From DASRAJ01 sp035638255 (lineage in GTDB: Bacteria; Bacteroidota; Bacteroidia; Chitinophagales; UBA10324): a stretch of 64,000 nt of DNA. The position numbers were made by a program, and so were the translations under genes. The stretch lies in contig DASRAJ010000122.1 in assembly GCA_035638255.1 (NCBI GenBank), forward strand, positions 1 through 64,000, read 5' to 3'. Positions 8,957 through 17,984 of this stretch are shown piece after piece; position 1 is the first letter of the stretch, and the number at the start of each line of letters is the position of its first letter. Below the pieces are notes generated by a model. That model did not search any database and was not told the origin of the DNA. It worked only from the letters and a program-made list of their open reading frames with translations.

Positions 8957-10297
8957 ATGAAGCAAACAATATTACTCATTATCACTCTCGCCTTCCCGGG
9001 CTTTTCTTTTGCACAGCAGGTTTCCTACAATGATGTCGCTGTAATTGTAAACGACAGCAGTCAAACCTCAATTGACATTGGGAATTATTTTGCACAACAA
9101 AGAAATATTCCTTCTCAAAACATTATTCACGTCACTACCACAACACAGGAGGAAATTGACACCGCTCAACTCTTCGATCTTCTTTCGCAAGTGAGCAATT
9201 ACCTGTCAGCAAACAATCTTGATGATTCAATCAACTATATTGTAACCACGAAGGGTGTTCCTCTGAAAGTTGCATTTGGTAATTGCGCTTTTGGAGGTCG
9301 TTGCTCTTCAGTTGAATTTGAAATGGCTTTGATACTTGGACCCTATAGCAATTCAATCGCAATGGGCGGATCAATTTATAATCCTTATTTAGGCAGTCAA
9401 ACAAACTTCGCAAGAAGCATTTACCATATTTTTTTAGTGACCCGACTGGATGGATATTCGTATGATGACGTCATTACGTTGATTGATCGTAGCGGGCCAA
9501 ATATTCCTGTAATCAAAAGCCAGGCGTTATTTGTTTTTGACTTTAGTCATCTTGGCTATAACGTTCCTTCAGTTGACTCAAGCTTTATGCGCCCTGCAGC
9601 AGACACACTTACAAAGTTGGGATGGGAGTATGTTTTTGACGGCGACACTGCAACATTATTGAATCAATCAAATGTTATGGGGTTGTACAGCTTTGATTTG
9701 AATTCATCAGGACAAAATCTAAATTACAATTGGCTCAGAGGATCTATCGTCAAGCTATGTGGATGCAACAGTAGCGCAACATTTGATGAAAGTGAGAATG
9801 TGGATGAAAACTATCTTGTTGCTGATGCTGTGAAAGAAGGTGCCACTGGTGCAGAAGGTTGGGCATATTGTGGATACGCGGCTACAGATTTGATTTATGA
9901 GATCGTATTATCACGTTACCTTGACACCGCAAATCATTTCAATCTTGCTGAGAGTTATTACGCCGCATTACCTGGTCTCTCTTGGCCCCACGAAATTATT
10001 GGCGATCCAAAAACTTCTATCGTAATTGATACATTGAATGGAATTTCACCGATAGCGAACTCAGAAATAAAATTGTATCCCAATCCTTCAAGCGGAATTT
10101 TCCAGGTTTCATTTCCTTCCACTCAAAACTGTTATGCTTCAGTTTGGGATGTGCTGGGACAAATTATGTGGGAAGAAAAGTGGATTACTTCAAACAAAGT
10201 ACATTCGATCAATCTTCAATCTCAACCGGCAGGAATTTATTTTCTGAAAGTGAAGCAAGGAGATGAGGAGAGGGTTGTGAAGCTGGTGAAAGATTAG
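8957..10297 (+). CDS. TIGR03790-like secreted protein with T9SS type A sorting domain
   Basis: About 446 residues with signal peptide MKQTILLIITLAF...FAQ. The body shows features I associate with the TIGR03790 family: an early VAVIVNDSSQ strand, the block YIVTTKGVPLKV, an acidic VEFEMALIL segment and a late GATGAEGWAYCGY motif. That family has no established function, though the fold resembles a caspase- or hydrolase-like alpha/beta domain. The C-terminus (LYPNPSSGIFQVSFPS to VVKLVKD) is a T9SS sorting domain. ATG 8957 gives the clean signal peptide; the frame is also open with a start at 8933. Confidence 0.75.
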   Translation: MKQTILLIITLAFPGFSFAQQVSYNDVAVIVNDSSQTSIDIGNYFAQQRNIPSQNIIHVTTTTQEEIDTAQLFDLLSQVSNYLSANNLDDSINYIVTTKGVPLKVAFGNCAFGGRCSSVEFEMALILGPYSNSIAMGGSIYNPYLGSQTNFARSIYHIFLVTRLDGYSYDDVITLIDRSGPNIPVIKSQALFVFDFSHLGYNVPSVDSSFMRPAADTLTKLGWEYVFDGDTATLLNQSNVMGLYSFDLNSSGQNLNYNWLRGSIVKLCGCNSSATFDESENVDENYLVADAVKEGATGAEGWAYCGYAATDLIYEIVLSRYLDTANHFNLAESYYAALPGLSWPHEIIGDPKTSIVIDTLNGISPIANSEIKLYPNPSSGIFQVSFPSTQNCYASVWDVLGQIMWEEKWITSNKVHSINLQSQPAGIYFLKVKQGDEERVVKLVKD

Positions 10298-10320
10298 ATC
10301 AAAATTATTCACAATTAATT

Positions 10321-11163
10321 ATGATGAGCAGAACATGTTGGTTCACTACTATCTATTTGCTTGGCTCACTACTGTATTCAAAATCAATGTTCGCACAAGA
10401 TTTCGGAACTCCTGGCTCGACATGGTACTACCATGTGCCAAACTTTGCTGGCTCGGGAATCGATTACACTCAAATCCAATCGGTCAATGACACTTTTCTT
10501 GCCGGGCACGATTGTCATCATTTGAAAATTACTCATGGTTTTGATTGTTGTTTTGGCGGTAATAATTACTTTGTTTATGAAGACAGCGGTATTGTCTATT
10601 ATTTCATTTCAGAGGTTAACAAATTTTTTGTTCTCTATAATTTCAATTTGCATGTTGGGGATACCCTCAAAGGATACGGTTACACTCTTTTTGGAGGACT
10701 TGATTCCATCTTGAGTCGGATTACGGGTGTTTATACAGAAATTATTAATGGGAGGTCTGTAAAAAGATTTACTACGGAAACTGGTGACATCATTGAAGGC
10801 ATTGGCTCTACCTCATACTTATTTCCCCAGTTCGCGATATGTGATCCAGGGCCAAATGGATTGAGGTGCTTTGAAGATTCAAACCTCGGGTTCTTTACTA
10901 CTAATAAATATCCTTCGTGCAATTATGCAATACAGGACGTCTCATTTTATCCCAACCCTGCTTCAGCAGTGATTAATTTTGGTGAAGACTTTAAGCCTGA
11001 TGGGATCGAAATTGAAATCTTTGATGCCCTTGGTCGCGAAATGTTTTCAAAGAAGTTAACCACGGAAAGAATCCTTGACTTAAGTTTATTCGCCCCGGGA
11101 TTTTATTTTTTGAAAGTGACTCAAGAGTCTCACGAACAATTTTTTAAGTTGGTGAAGCAATAG
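10321..11163 (+). CDS. Secreted hypothetical protein with T9SS type A sorting domain
   Basis: A 280-residue protein with a signal peptide ending near MFAQDFG, a central beta-rich region of about 180 residues that I do not recognise, and a C-terminal sorting domain (FYPNPASAVINF to FFKLVKQ). The central part has several cysteines (GFDCCFGG, CDPGPNGLRC, PSCNYA) that may form disulfides after export. It follows the TIGR03790-like gene by 23 nt in the same direction and is probably in the same transcript. Proteins of this layout are common in Bacteroidota, but no function can be assigned. Confidence 0.75.
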   Translation: MMSRTCWFTTIYLLGSLLYSKSMFAQDFGTPGSTWYYHVPNFAGSGIDYTQIQSVNDTFLAGHDCHHLKITHGFDCCFGGNNYFVYEDSGIVYYFISEVNKFFVLYNFNLHVGDTLKGYGYTLFGGLDSILSRITGVYTEIINGRSVKRFTTETGDIIEGIGSTSYLFPQFAICDPGPNGLRCFEDSNLGFFTTNKYPSCNYAIQDVSFYPNPASAVINFGEDFKPDGIEIEIFDALGREMFSKKLTTERILDLSLFAPGFYFLKVTQESHEQFFKLVKQ

Positions 11164-11204
11164 TGAGCGCTTCGGTTTAAGATCAAAGGTTTCACATCAA
11201 AGAT

Positions 11205-12446
11205 TTAAACCGCCACCAGCTTCTGTGAAAGATAATGTCCTGCCTTCAGCTTCTCACTCACTTCACTGAAGCAATGCAGCGTTTGATCAATGTCATCTTG
11301 TGTGTGCACTGCTGTAGGAATCAATCGCAGTAACATCACACCCTTCGGTACAACAGGATAAATCACAATAGAGAGAAATATGTTGTAGTTCTCACGCACA
11401 TCAATGATGAGGTGTGCAGCCTCCGAGGCGTTTCCATTCAGATACACAGGCGTAACAGGAGTGTTGCATTTGCCAAGATCAAAGCCCTGCTCTTTCAATC
11501 CTGATTGGAGGGCATGCACGTTCTCCCACAACTTCGCTTTCAACTCCGGTTTGCTGCGAAGCAACTCAAGACGCTTCAGATTGCCGATCACGAATGCTGT
11601 TGGTAAACTCTTCGCAAAAATTTGAGAGCGTGAATTGTAGCGCAGGTATTGAATCACCTCTTCATCGCCCGCCATAAATGCACCGATACTGGCCATGGAT
11701 TTTGCAAATGTGCTGAAGTAAAGATCAATGCCATCCTGTACATCTTGCTCTTCACCGATGCCGGCACCGGTGTTACCCATCGTTCCGAAGCCATGGGCGT
11801 CATCAACCATCAATCGGAAGCTGTACTTTTCTTTCAGCTCAACTATCTCAGCGATCTTTCCCTGGTCGCCGGCCATGCCGAAAACGCCCTCAGTGATGAG
11901 CAGAATTGCGCCGTTGGTTTCCTTCACCAATTCTGTCGCGCGCTGCAATTGTTTCTCGCAACTCTCCATGTCATTATGCTGAAACACGAAACGCTTGCCC
12001 ATGTGCATGCGCATAGCGTCAATGATGCAGGCGTGTGACTCTGCATCATACACAATCACGTCACGGCGATCCACCAAACAATCAATGGCAGACATGATTC
12101 CCTGGTAACCGTAGTTCATGAGCATCACATCCTTCTTCATCACAAATGTCGCCAGTTCTTTTTCCAACTGATCATGGAGATCACTGTTACCACTCATCAT
12201 GCGCGCACCCATGGGATACGCCAGCCCATACTTCGCGCTTGCTTCTGCATCCACCTTGCGAACTTCGGGATGATTCGCTAAGCCGAGATAATTATTCAGG
12301 CTCCACACGATGCGTTCCTTACCGCGAAAGATCATGCGATTGGCGATCTCACCTTCAAGTTTCGGAAAAGCAAAATAGCCGTGCGCGATCTTCGAGTACT
12401 GTCCGATAGGCCCGCGGTTTTCCAAAAGTTTTTCAAAAAGATCCAT
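11205..12446 (-). CDS. Alpha-oxoamine synthase, serine palmitoyltransferase-like
   Basis: A 413-residue PLP enzyme of the family that condenses amino acids with acyl-CoA (serine palmitoyltransferase, KBL, BioF, HemA). Visible sites are His138 (ring stacking), the DDAHGFG motif at 215-221 (Asp216 and His218 contact PLP) and the Schiff-base Lys249 in STFAKSMASIG. In Bacteroidota this version most often makes 3-ketosphinganine for sphingolipids, and no bio or tdh genes lie nearby, so that is the preferred reading; KBL or BioF activity is not excluded. The frame extends 47 codons upstream, but that part is encoded by repeat DNA, so ATG 12446 (MDLFEKLLENRG) is taken as the start. Confidence 0.85.
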   Translation of the reverse strand: MDLFEKLLENRGPIGQYSKIAHGYFAFPKLEGEIANRMIFRGKERIVWSLNNYLGLANHPEVRKVDAEASAKYGLAYPMGARMMSGNSDLHDQLEKELATFVMKKDVMLMNYGYQGIMSAIDCLVDRRDVIVYDAESHACIIDAMRMHMGKRFVFQHNDMESCEKQLQRATELVKETNGAILLITEGVFGMAGDQGKIAEIVELKEKYSFRLMVDDAHGFGTMGNTGAGIGEEQDVQDGIDLYFSTFAKSMASIGAFMAGDEEVIQYLRYNSRSQIFAKSLPTAFVIGNLKRLELLRSKPELKAKLWENVHALQSGLKEQGFDLGKCNTPVTPVYLNGNASEAAHLIIDVRENYNIFLSIVIYPVVPKGVMLLRLIPTAVHTQDDIDQTLHCFSEVSEKLKAGHYLSQKLVAV

Positions 12447-12509
12447 GAAGAAGTTTTTGTTTGATATGCGCGAAAGTAAGCAATGAAGAAAGACTTTTGA
12501 AAGGAAGTT

Positions 12510-12720
12510 ATGATCACGATACACGCAATACGATTCACGATTTATGTAGTACGATTCACGATTCATGTAACACGATGCGCGATTCACGTAACACGATTCA
12601 CGATCACTAACTCGATAACTTATTCACTATTCACATTGACCATTGAAGATAGGTCGTTGACTCCATTGACAGTTCATTCACTCATTCACCCCATTCACCA
12701 TTCACGAAATTTTTGTCCAC
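12510..12720. repeat. Imperfect ACGATTCACG / CATTCAC repeat region
   Basis: This region upstream of the PLP enzyme and before the first fibre-like gene is made of imperfect copies of ACGATTCACG, TACGATTCACGATT and, toward its right end, CATTCACC. The unit is related to the array before dapA. The gap 12447-12845 contains no gene; its right part (12721-12845) is AT-rich and probably holds the promoter of the next gene, though I cannot place a clear box. Confidence 0.75.
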
Positions 12721-12845
12721 CACACAGAGTTCTAAATCCCGGTCGAAAAAAAATTTTTATTGTAAGAATTAATCATAACTTTATTTGCGCGCTTTTTTGG
12801 ACTTGAATAACAACACAAATTTTGTCACACCGCTAAATTTTGGCC

Positions 12846-13727
12846 ATGGATAAGAGAATTACAAAAGTCATTTTCACTGCTGCTTTATTTTGTATTTTTC
12901 ATTTTGCGCATGCGCAAAATGTTGGAGTTGGAACCAGCACCCCTGCTACCAAATTGCACGTTGCAGGGAATTCGAGTACACTTCGGCTTGAGGGACTCAG
13001 CAGTGCGCTTGGAGGCACACACATTGTTGCGGCTGCTGCCAGCACTGACAAAATTGTTTACGTAAATAGCAATGGCGATTTCAAAGCCCTGCCTTCCGGT
13101 AGCGCCGGGCAAGTGCTCACATTGAATGGTTCATCTGTTCCTACATGGACTACAGCAGCGACAACGAGCTGGCTACTGACAGGAAATACCCTCTCCGCTA
13201 CAGAGTTTATCGGGACCTTGAACGTTTTTGATTTTATTGTGAAGACAAACAACATCGAGAGAATGAGAGTGCTATCAGGTGGTAATTTTGGAATTGGAAC
13301 AAATGCTCCAACTGAAAAACTACAACTGGCCGGTAATTTTCGGTTTAGTGGTGCGCTGATGCCTAATAATCTATCCGGCAATGCAGGACAGCCACTTCTT
13401 TCGCAAGGCGCGAATACTGCTCCGGTATGGGGACCAGCCATACTAAATACTGCTTCAAATCTCGGGATGGGGAAATATTACGTGAATGGTGTAACTCTGA
13501 ATGCCAACACAACAACAACGATTACAGTTACAGACGCTAATTGTGTGGCAGGAAGTTACGTGGGGGTTAGCTTTGCGGGGTTTTTGCCGGGCACTCCTGC
13601 TCAAGATGGTTTGGTTCACGTATCCAATACTCAGACCGGGGCAGGTCAGTGGGTAGTAGTAATAGATAACCTCAACGCCGGGACAACTTATAATGGATTA
13701 TCGCTGGCCTTCTGGGCAGTGTACTAA
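12846..13727 (+). CDS. Secreted fibre-like protein, mosaic paralog A
   Basis: About 293 residues with signal peptide (ending FAHAQ) followed by the NVGVGTSTPATKLHV motif that opens many Bacteroidota and phage-tail-fibre-like surface proteins. A second copy of the motif (FGIGTNAPTEKLQL) occurs near residue 150. The first about 142 residues are nearly identical to those of the gene at 14224, while the C-terminal half is unrelated. There is no T9SS sorting domain at the end. Likely a fibrous, beta-rich exported protein; function unknown. ATG 12846 is chosen because the paralog shares it and the DNA just before it. Confidence 0.7.
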   Translation: MDKRITKVIFTAALFCIFHFAHAQNVGVGTSTPATKLHVAGNSSTLRLEGLSSALGGTHIVAAAASTDKIVYVNSNGDFKALPSGSAGQVLTLNGSSVPTWTTAATTSWLLTGNTLSATEFIGTLNVFDFIVKTNNIERMRVLSGGNFGIGTNAPTEKLQLAGNFRFSGALMPNNLSGNAGQPLLSQGANTAPVWGPAILNTASNLGMGKYYVNGVTLNANTTTTITVTDANCVAGSYVGVSFAGFLPGTPAQDGLVHVSNTQTGAGQWVVVIDNLNAGTTYNGLSLAFWAVY

Positions 13728-13751
13728 ATTTTCACTCTTTAAAAAATTCCC

Positions 13752-14018
13752 ATGAAAAAAACATTCTTGCTCATCCTATTCATTGCAATAGTAAAGACAG
13801 GTTTGTTTGCACAAGCATCTGAATCTGTAAAAAGTACACCTCCTCTACCCAACGCAAAGAGTGACAGCACTGTGATAAGTACAGCTCACGTGGTGGTAAC
13901 AGATAACATTACCGGTGCTGTCATCAGAGAATATGACATTCCGGTAACACGGTTATTGTTACCAGACCAAAAACCATATATAACAAATGATTCAATGCTA
14001 GTTCCGAAGAAAAAGTAA
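13752..14018 (+). CDS. Small secreted hypothetical protein
   Basis: An 88-residue protein with a clear signal peptide (MKKTFLLILFIAIVKTGLFAQ) and a short mature part of about 67 residues rich in Ser, Thr and Pro, ending in three lysines. It sits between the two mosaic fibre-like genes and follows the first by 24 nt, so it may be co-transcribed with it. I recognise no family. The signal peptide and the fitting spacing argue that it is real. Confidence 0.6.
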   Translation: MKKTFLLILFIAIVKTGLFAQASESVKSTPPLPNAKSDSTVISTAHVVVTDNITGAVIREYDIPVTRLLLPDQKPYITNDSMLVPKKK

Positions 14019-14223
14019 TTTGGAGGAAAGGCTAATCCAACACCAGGACTATAGAATTTTTATTTTTGGATTAGGTAAAAATTATTTCGGTGAATATGTT
14101 TGATCGAGTCACTTAAAAAATCCTTACCTTTCAGTGGTCGGTTTGGCTCAGCTCTAAACTCTGCAGAGGCCGATAATGGCAACAACGACAACATCAATTT
14201 TTCTCACTGCAAAATTTTTGGCC

Positions 14224-15894
14224 ATGGATAAGAGAATTACAAAAAGTATTTTCACCACTGCCTTAATTTTTATTATTCATTTTGCGCATGCGCAAAATGT
14301 TGGGGTCGGAACCAACGCACCTGCCACGAAATTGCACGTTGCAGGAATCTCAAGTACACTTCGGCTTGAGGGACTCAGCAGTGCGCTTGGAGGTACACAC
14401 ATTGTCGCGGCTGCTGCGAGCACCGACAAAATTGTCTACGTAAATAGCAATGGTGATTTCAAAGCCCTGCCCTCCGGTGCCGCCGGACAAGTGCTCACAT
14501 TGAATGGCTCATCTGTTCCGACATGGACAACGGCTGCTACCACAAGCTGGCTGCTGACCGGAAATACTCTCTCCGCCACAGAGTTTATCGGGACCTTGAA
14601 CGTTTTTGATTTTATAGTGAAGACAAACAACATCGAAAGAATGAGAGTAGGATCAGGAGGCAATATCGGCGTTAACGTTGCACCCGCCGGAACAGACCGA
14701 TTATTCGTTTCTGATGCTTCACAGATAACCACCCTTCATTCACTGAATTCAGGTACCACATCAGGCAGCAGTGCCGTTCGCGCTAATGGCATTGCAGGGA
14801 CCGATGCTTACCTTAGCTATTACGGACCAATTACCTTGAACACCACTACTGTAACCAACGCCGGAATTTATTCTGTGGTTACAAGCGGAACTTCAGGAGC
14901 AATTGTAGGAGTAACAAGTGGTGGAACCGGTTCTGCAATTTATGGTCATTCCACTGTTGCAAATGCAGGGCGATTTACTAATACTATCAATTCTTCTTCG
15001 GCAATTGTTGCAGTAAATCAAGCGGCAAGTGCAGCAAACGTAGGAAATGGTCTAAGCGCTTCAACCGGTCAGTCATCCGGATTTGGCGCTTTAGGTACGA
15101 ATGTCAATGCTTCCGGAACAGGAATCCTCGGTGCCGGAAATGGCGGCGGTGGGTTTTATTTAATTGCAGGAAGCGGAGGTGCCTTCACGGGAACCGGCTA
15201 TGGCTCATTTCATATAGGTACTGCAGGCACAGGCGTAGGTGTCGGGGGTGTAGGCAACAATCTATCCGGCATTGTCGGTCCCGCAAGCGGAAGCGGCGGT
15301 GCTTTTAACGGAACGGCTTTAGGCGTATACAGTTATTGCACTACAAATGCCAGTGGAAATGGGGGTGGTTATTTTCAGTCTGGCGCCAGCAACTATGCCT
15401 GGATCGCGACCCGGGTAGTGGTTACCGATTATGCGATAAACGGAACCGGAGTGAAAGCCACAATTGTGAAGGATCTGAATAATCAAAATGTAAACATGGT
15501 TTGTCCCGAAGCGCCTGAAATTTTGTTTGAAGACTACGGAGCGGGACAGTTAGTGAATGGGAAAGCTCACATTGATCTTGATCCCATCTTTGTGAAAAAT
15601 GTTGCTATTAATGAGAAACATCCGTTGCGTGTGTTCATTCAATTAGAAGGCGATTGCAATGGCGTCTATGTTACTAATAAAACGTTCAGTGGATTCGATG
15701 TAGTGGAGTTAAGCGGCGGTAATTCCAATATCTCCTTTACGTATCACGTGATTGCGAACCGGGCTGACAGAAAGGATGACAACGGAATTATCATTTCATA
15801 TAATCAGGATAATCGCTGGCAGCCAACAGGACCTCTTCTTCAATCACAAACCAGTCCTCAGCAAAAGCTCCAACTTCAGGAATTGCCCCGTTGA
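14224..15894 (+). CDS. Secreted fibre-like protein, mosaic paralog B
   Basis: About 556 residues. The signal peptide and first 142 residues nearly match paralog A at 12846; then the sequence changes to a Gly/Ser/Thr/Ala-rich repeat region (residues about 170-400) such as ASGTGILGAGNGGGG, typical of a beta-helical shaft. The C-terminal about 130 residues (around NGKAHIDLDPIF, GDCNGVYVTNKT and FTYHVIANR) resemble a compact tip domain seen at the end of fibre-like proteins in several phyla. No T9SS sorting domain is present, so its export route is open. ATG 14224 is preferred over 14176 because it aligns with the paralog. Confidence 0.7.
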   Translation: MDKRITKSIFTTALIFIIHFAHAQNVGVGTNAPATKLHVAGISSTLRLEGLSSALGGTHIVAAAASTDKIVYVNSNGDFKALPSGAAGQVLTLNGSSVPTWTTAATTSWLLTGNTLSATEFIGTLNVFDFIVKTNNIERMRVGSGGNIGVNVAPAGTDRLFVSDASQITTLHSLNSGTTSGSSAVRANGIAGTDAYLSYYGPITLNTTTVTNAGIYSVVTSGTSGAIVGVTSGGTGSAIYGHSTVANAGRFTNTINSSSAIVAVNQAASAANVGNGLSASTGQSSGFGALGTNVNASGTGILGAGNGGGGFYLIAGSGGAFTGTGYGSFHIGTAGTGVGVGGVGNNLSGIVGPASGSGGAFNGTALGVYSYCTTNASGNGGGYFQSGASNYAWIATRVVVTDYAINGTGVKATIVKDLNNQNVNMVCPEAPEILFEDYGAGQLVNGKAHIDLDPIFVKNVAINEKHPLRVFIQLEGDCNGVYVTNKTFSGFDVVELSGGNSNISFTYHVIANRADRKDDNGIIISYNQDNRWQPTGPLLQSQTSPQQKLQLQELPR

Positions 15895-16035
15895 TCAGAA
15901 TCAGTTACGAATTATCAATACGAAATAATTTCTGCTTGCTTGTTACAGCAAATTTTTTTGCATTGCTGCCATCAATTAATCATCCGCTGCCCCGGCGCTT
16001 TGCTTTAGACAAACATGAAGTGAATTAGTGAAAAA

Positions 16036-16061
16036 AAGTTGTGAGCGATTCCTCACAACTT
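16036..16061. promoter_or_regulatory. Perfect palindrome in the paaK leader
   Basis: AAGTTGTGAG and CTCACAACTT form a perfect 10-bp inverted repeat around a 6-nt loop, 27 nt before the paaK ATG at 16089. It could be an operator for a dimeric regulator or a leader hairpin. Read on the minus strand it is followed by a T-run and would look like a terminator, but no minus-strand gene ends here. Confidence 0.5.
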
Positions 16062-16088
16062 AATAACTTGAAGCAAAATTTTCGCACC

Positions 16089-17420
16089 ATGTTTTTTCAG
16101 CAGGAAATCGAAACGCTTCAGATCCCCAAACTTCGCAAGCTGCAGAATGAGCGACTACAAGAGTTGGTGAAATACGTGTATCATCGTGTTCCTTTTTATA
16201 AAAGAAAATTTGATGAGGCAAACATTCATCCTTCATCCATAAAATCAGTGGAGGATTTGCATAGACTTCCGTTCACCAAAAAAGATGATCTGCGTGATCA
16301 GTATCCCTTCGGCATGTTTGCTGTATCCATGAATGAAGTCGCACGCATTCATTGCTCGAGCGGAACAACGGGTAAACCCACCGTGGTCGGTTACACAAAA
16401 AATGATATTGAAATTTTTGCAGAAGTATGTGCGCGCTCACTTGCCGGTGCAGGTGCGCAACCGGGAATGAAATTGCAAAATGCTTATGGGTATGGCTTGT
16501 TCACCGGCGGATTAGGATTGCATTATGGCGGCGAGAAATTGGGTATGGCCGTAATTCCTGTATCAGGCGGAATGACAGACCGGCAAATTTTATTGCTCCG
16601 TGACTTTCAGCCGGAGGTGATGTGTTGCACGCCTTCTTATGCGCTCACACTCGCAGAGGAAATTAATAAGCGTGGGATTGATGTGAGGGAATTAAATTTG
16701 AAATTCATGGAGCTCGGGGCGGAGCCGTGGACTGACACGATTCGCGAAGAAGTGCAACAGGGACTAAACGTGGTTGCTACAAATATCTATGGCTTAAGTG
16801 AAATTATGGGTCCCGGAGTTTCGCAGGAAGATTATGAAGAGCGTGGAACCGGAAGTCATGTTTGGGAAGATCATTTCTATCCGGAAGTGGTGCATCCTGA
16901 AACAGGTGAGCCAATGCCTGAAGGTGAATATGGTGTGTTGTGCTTTACCACGCTTACCAAGGAAGCAATGCCACTCATTCGCTATTGGACGAATGACATC
17001 ACCAACTTGCAGTATGATAAAAATTCAAAACGCACGCACATCAAGATGGGAGCTATTCGCGGGCGCGCTGATGACATGCTTATCATTCGGGGTGTGAATC
17101 TTTTTCCCTCACAAATTGAAGCGGTACTGAATGACCTTCCTGAATTTTCACCACATTATCAATTGGTAGTTTCGAGGGATGGAACAATGGATGAAGTAGA
17201 TGTTCACGTGGAGTTTGATGAAAAAATTTATAAGGAATTGAAAATTGAAATCGCCGAAGAAAATGATTCGGACTTTATCAAATCTCTTCATCAAAAGCTT
17301 TCTCATAAAATAAAAGCCAACATAGGACTCAGCATGAATATCACCATAAAAAATTATGGAACAGTTCCCCGAAGCGAAGGAGGCAAATTGAGCCGGGTGG
17401 TGGATAAGAGGAGGACGTAG
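16089..17420 (+). CDS. paaK: Phenylacetate-CoA ligase
   Basis: A 443-residue AMP-forming ligase that activates phenylacetate (or a related aromatic acid) to its CoA thioester in the cytoplasm. Typical features are the N-terminal IETLQIPKLRKLQ block, the P-loop-like CSSGTTGKPTVVGYT, the GYGLFTGGLGLHYG motif and IYGLSEIMGPG in the adenylation core, then the hinge and C-terminal domain with GRADDMLIIRGVN. An in-frame GTG at 16041 would add 16 residues but overlaps a hairpin, so ATG 16089, which fits the family N-terminus, is preferred. No other paa genes are adjacent; in Bacteroidota such stand-alone paralogs are common and the substrate may differ. Confidence 0.92.
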   Translation: MFFQQEIETLQIPKLRKLQNERLQELVKYVYHRVPFYKRKFDEANIHPSSIKSVEDLHRLPFTKKDDLRDQYPFGMFAVSMNEVARIHCSSGTTGKPTVVGYTKNDIEIFAEVCARSLAGAGAQPGMKLQNAYGYGLFTGGLGLHYGGEKLGMAVIPVSGGMTDRQILLLRDFQPEVMCCTPSYALTLAEEINKRGIDVRELNLKFMELGAEPWTDTIREEVQQGLNVVATNIYGLSEIMGPGVSQEDYEERGTGSHVWEDHFYPEVVHPETGEPMPEGEYGVLCFTTLTKEAMPLIRYWTNDITNLQYDKNSKRTHIKMGAIRGRADDMLIIRGVNLFPSQIEAVLNDLPEFSPHYQLVVSRDGTMDEVDVHVEFDEKIYKELKIEIAEENDSDFIKSLHQKLSHKIKANIGLSMNITIKNYGTVPRSEGGKLSRVVDKRRT

Positions 17421-17471
17421 GACGTAAGACTTACGACTTAAGACTTAGGACTCAAGACTCAAGACTCAAGA
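17415..17471. repeat. GACTTAAGACTTAG / GACTCAA simple repeat
   Basis: Right after the paaK stop there are imperfect copies of GACTTAA and AGACTCA, in a 7-bp periodicity like the other arrays. Part of the 564-nt gap 17421-17984, which otherwise holds one small ORF candidate, a possible terminator and AT-rich DNA (17590-17780) in which I see nothing else. Confidence 0.65.
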
Positions 17472-17481
17472 CCTGATTTCA

Positions 17482-17586
17482 TCAGGGATGTTTCTCATTG
17501 CGCCCTTTACGATCACGTTCTTCTTTCCTGTCAAGGAGTAAACTGATTGTATAAACAATGATAAGAAATGTTAATAGAGCTAACAT
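17482..17586 (-). CDS. Candidate small membrane protein (34 aa)
   Basis: A minus-strand ORF of 34 residues from ATG 17586. It encodes one hydrophobic helix (MLALLTFLIIVYTISLLL) followed by a strongly charged tail (DRKEERDRKGRNEK). This layout, one transmembrane helix plus a positive-inside tail, is that of known bacterial small membrane proteins, and the hydrophobic-then-charged order is unlikely in random DNA. It lies alone between paaK and the sulfatase. I do not recognise a family, and no strong promoter is visible. Evidence is composition only. Confidence 0.35.
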   Translation of the reverse strand: MLALLTFLIIVYTISLLLDRKEERDRKGRNEKHP

Positions 17587-17946
17587 GACCGAATATGTTT
17601 ATGAAGCGTTTTATAATCTGATTATAAAAATAATTTTTTCATATACCCCGGATTCAACTTATGATTTGCCTCAGGGTTTTGATATATGTCCCTTACTTTG
17701 ATTTTCAGTTGAATTTATATCATTAGATTAAAAACATTTTGGAAGAAATCTTCATAAAGTTATGATTGAAGAAAGCCGCTCGCAAGCAAACTTAACGTGC
17801 GCGGCAAAACGCCTTATTAACGCGGCAGTCTATGATGAGACGCTACCTTATCTTTAGAGTGATGTTCGTATTTGTGCAACCAGCAGCAAGAGAGGAATAA
17901 ATGCCTGCGGATATTCAGAGAGCAACCAATTCTGATTACTGAAAAT

Positions 17947-17977
17947 TTCCGGGTAAAAAGGGATGTTATTCCCGGAA
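17947..17977 (-). terminator. Possible terminator hairpin after the sulfatase gene
   Basis: TTCCGGG (17947-17953) and CCCGGAA (17971-17977) form a 7-bp GC-rich stem with a 17-nt loop, 8 nt downstream of the sulfatase stop on the minus strand, followed by ATTTTC. The loop is long and the U-run short, so this is a moderate candidate. Confidence 0.35.
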
Positions 17978-17984
17978 TTCAGAT

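Noticed and set aside
12446..12587. 47-codon N-terminal extension of the PLP enzyme
   Set aside because: It is encoded by ACGATTCACG repeats and gives a repetitive NRESYY-type peptide; the family start fits ATG 12446.
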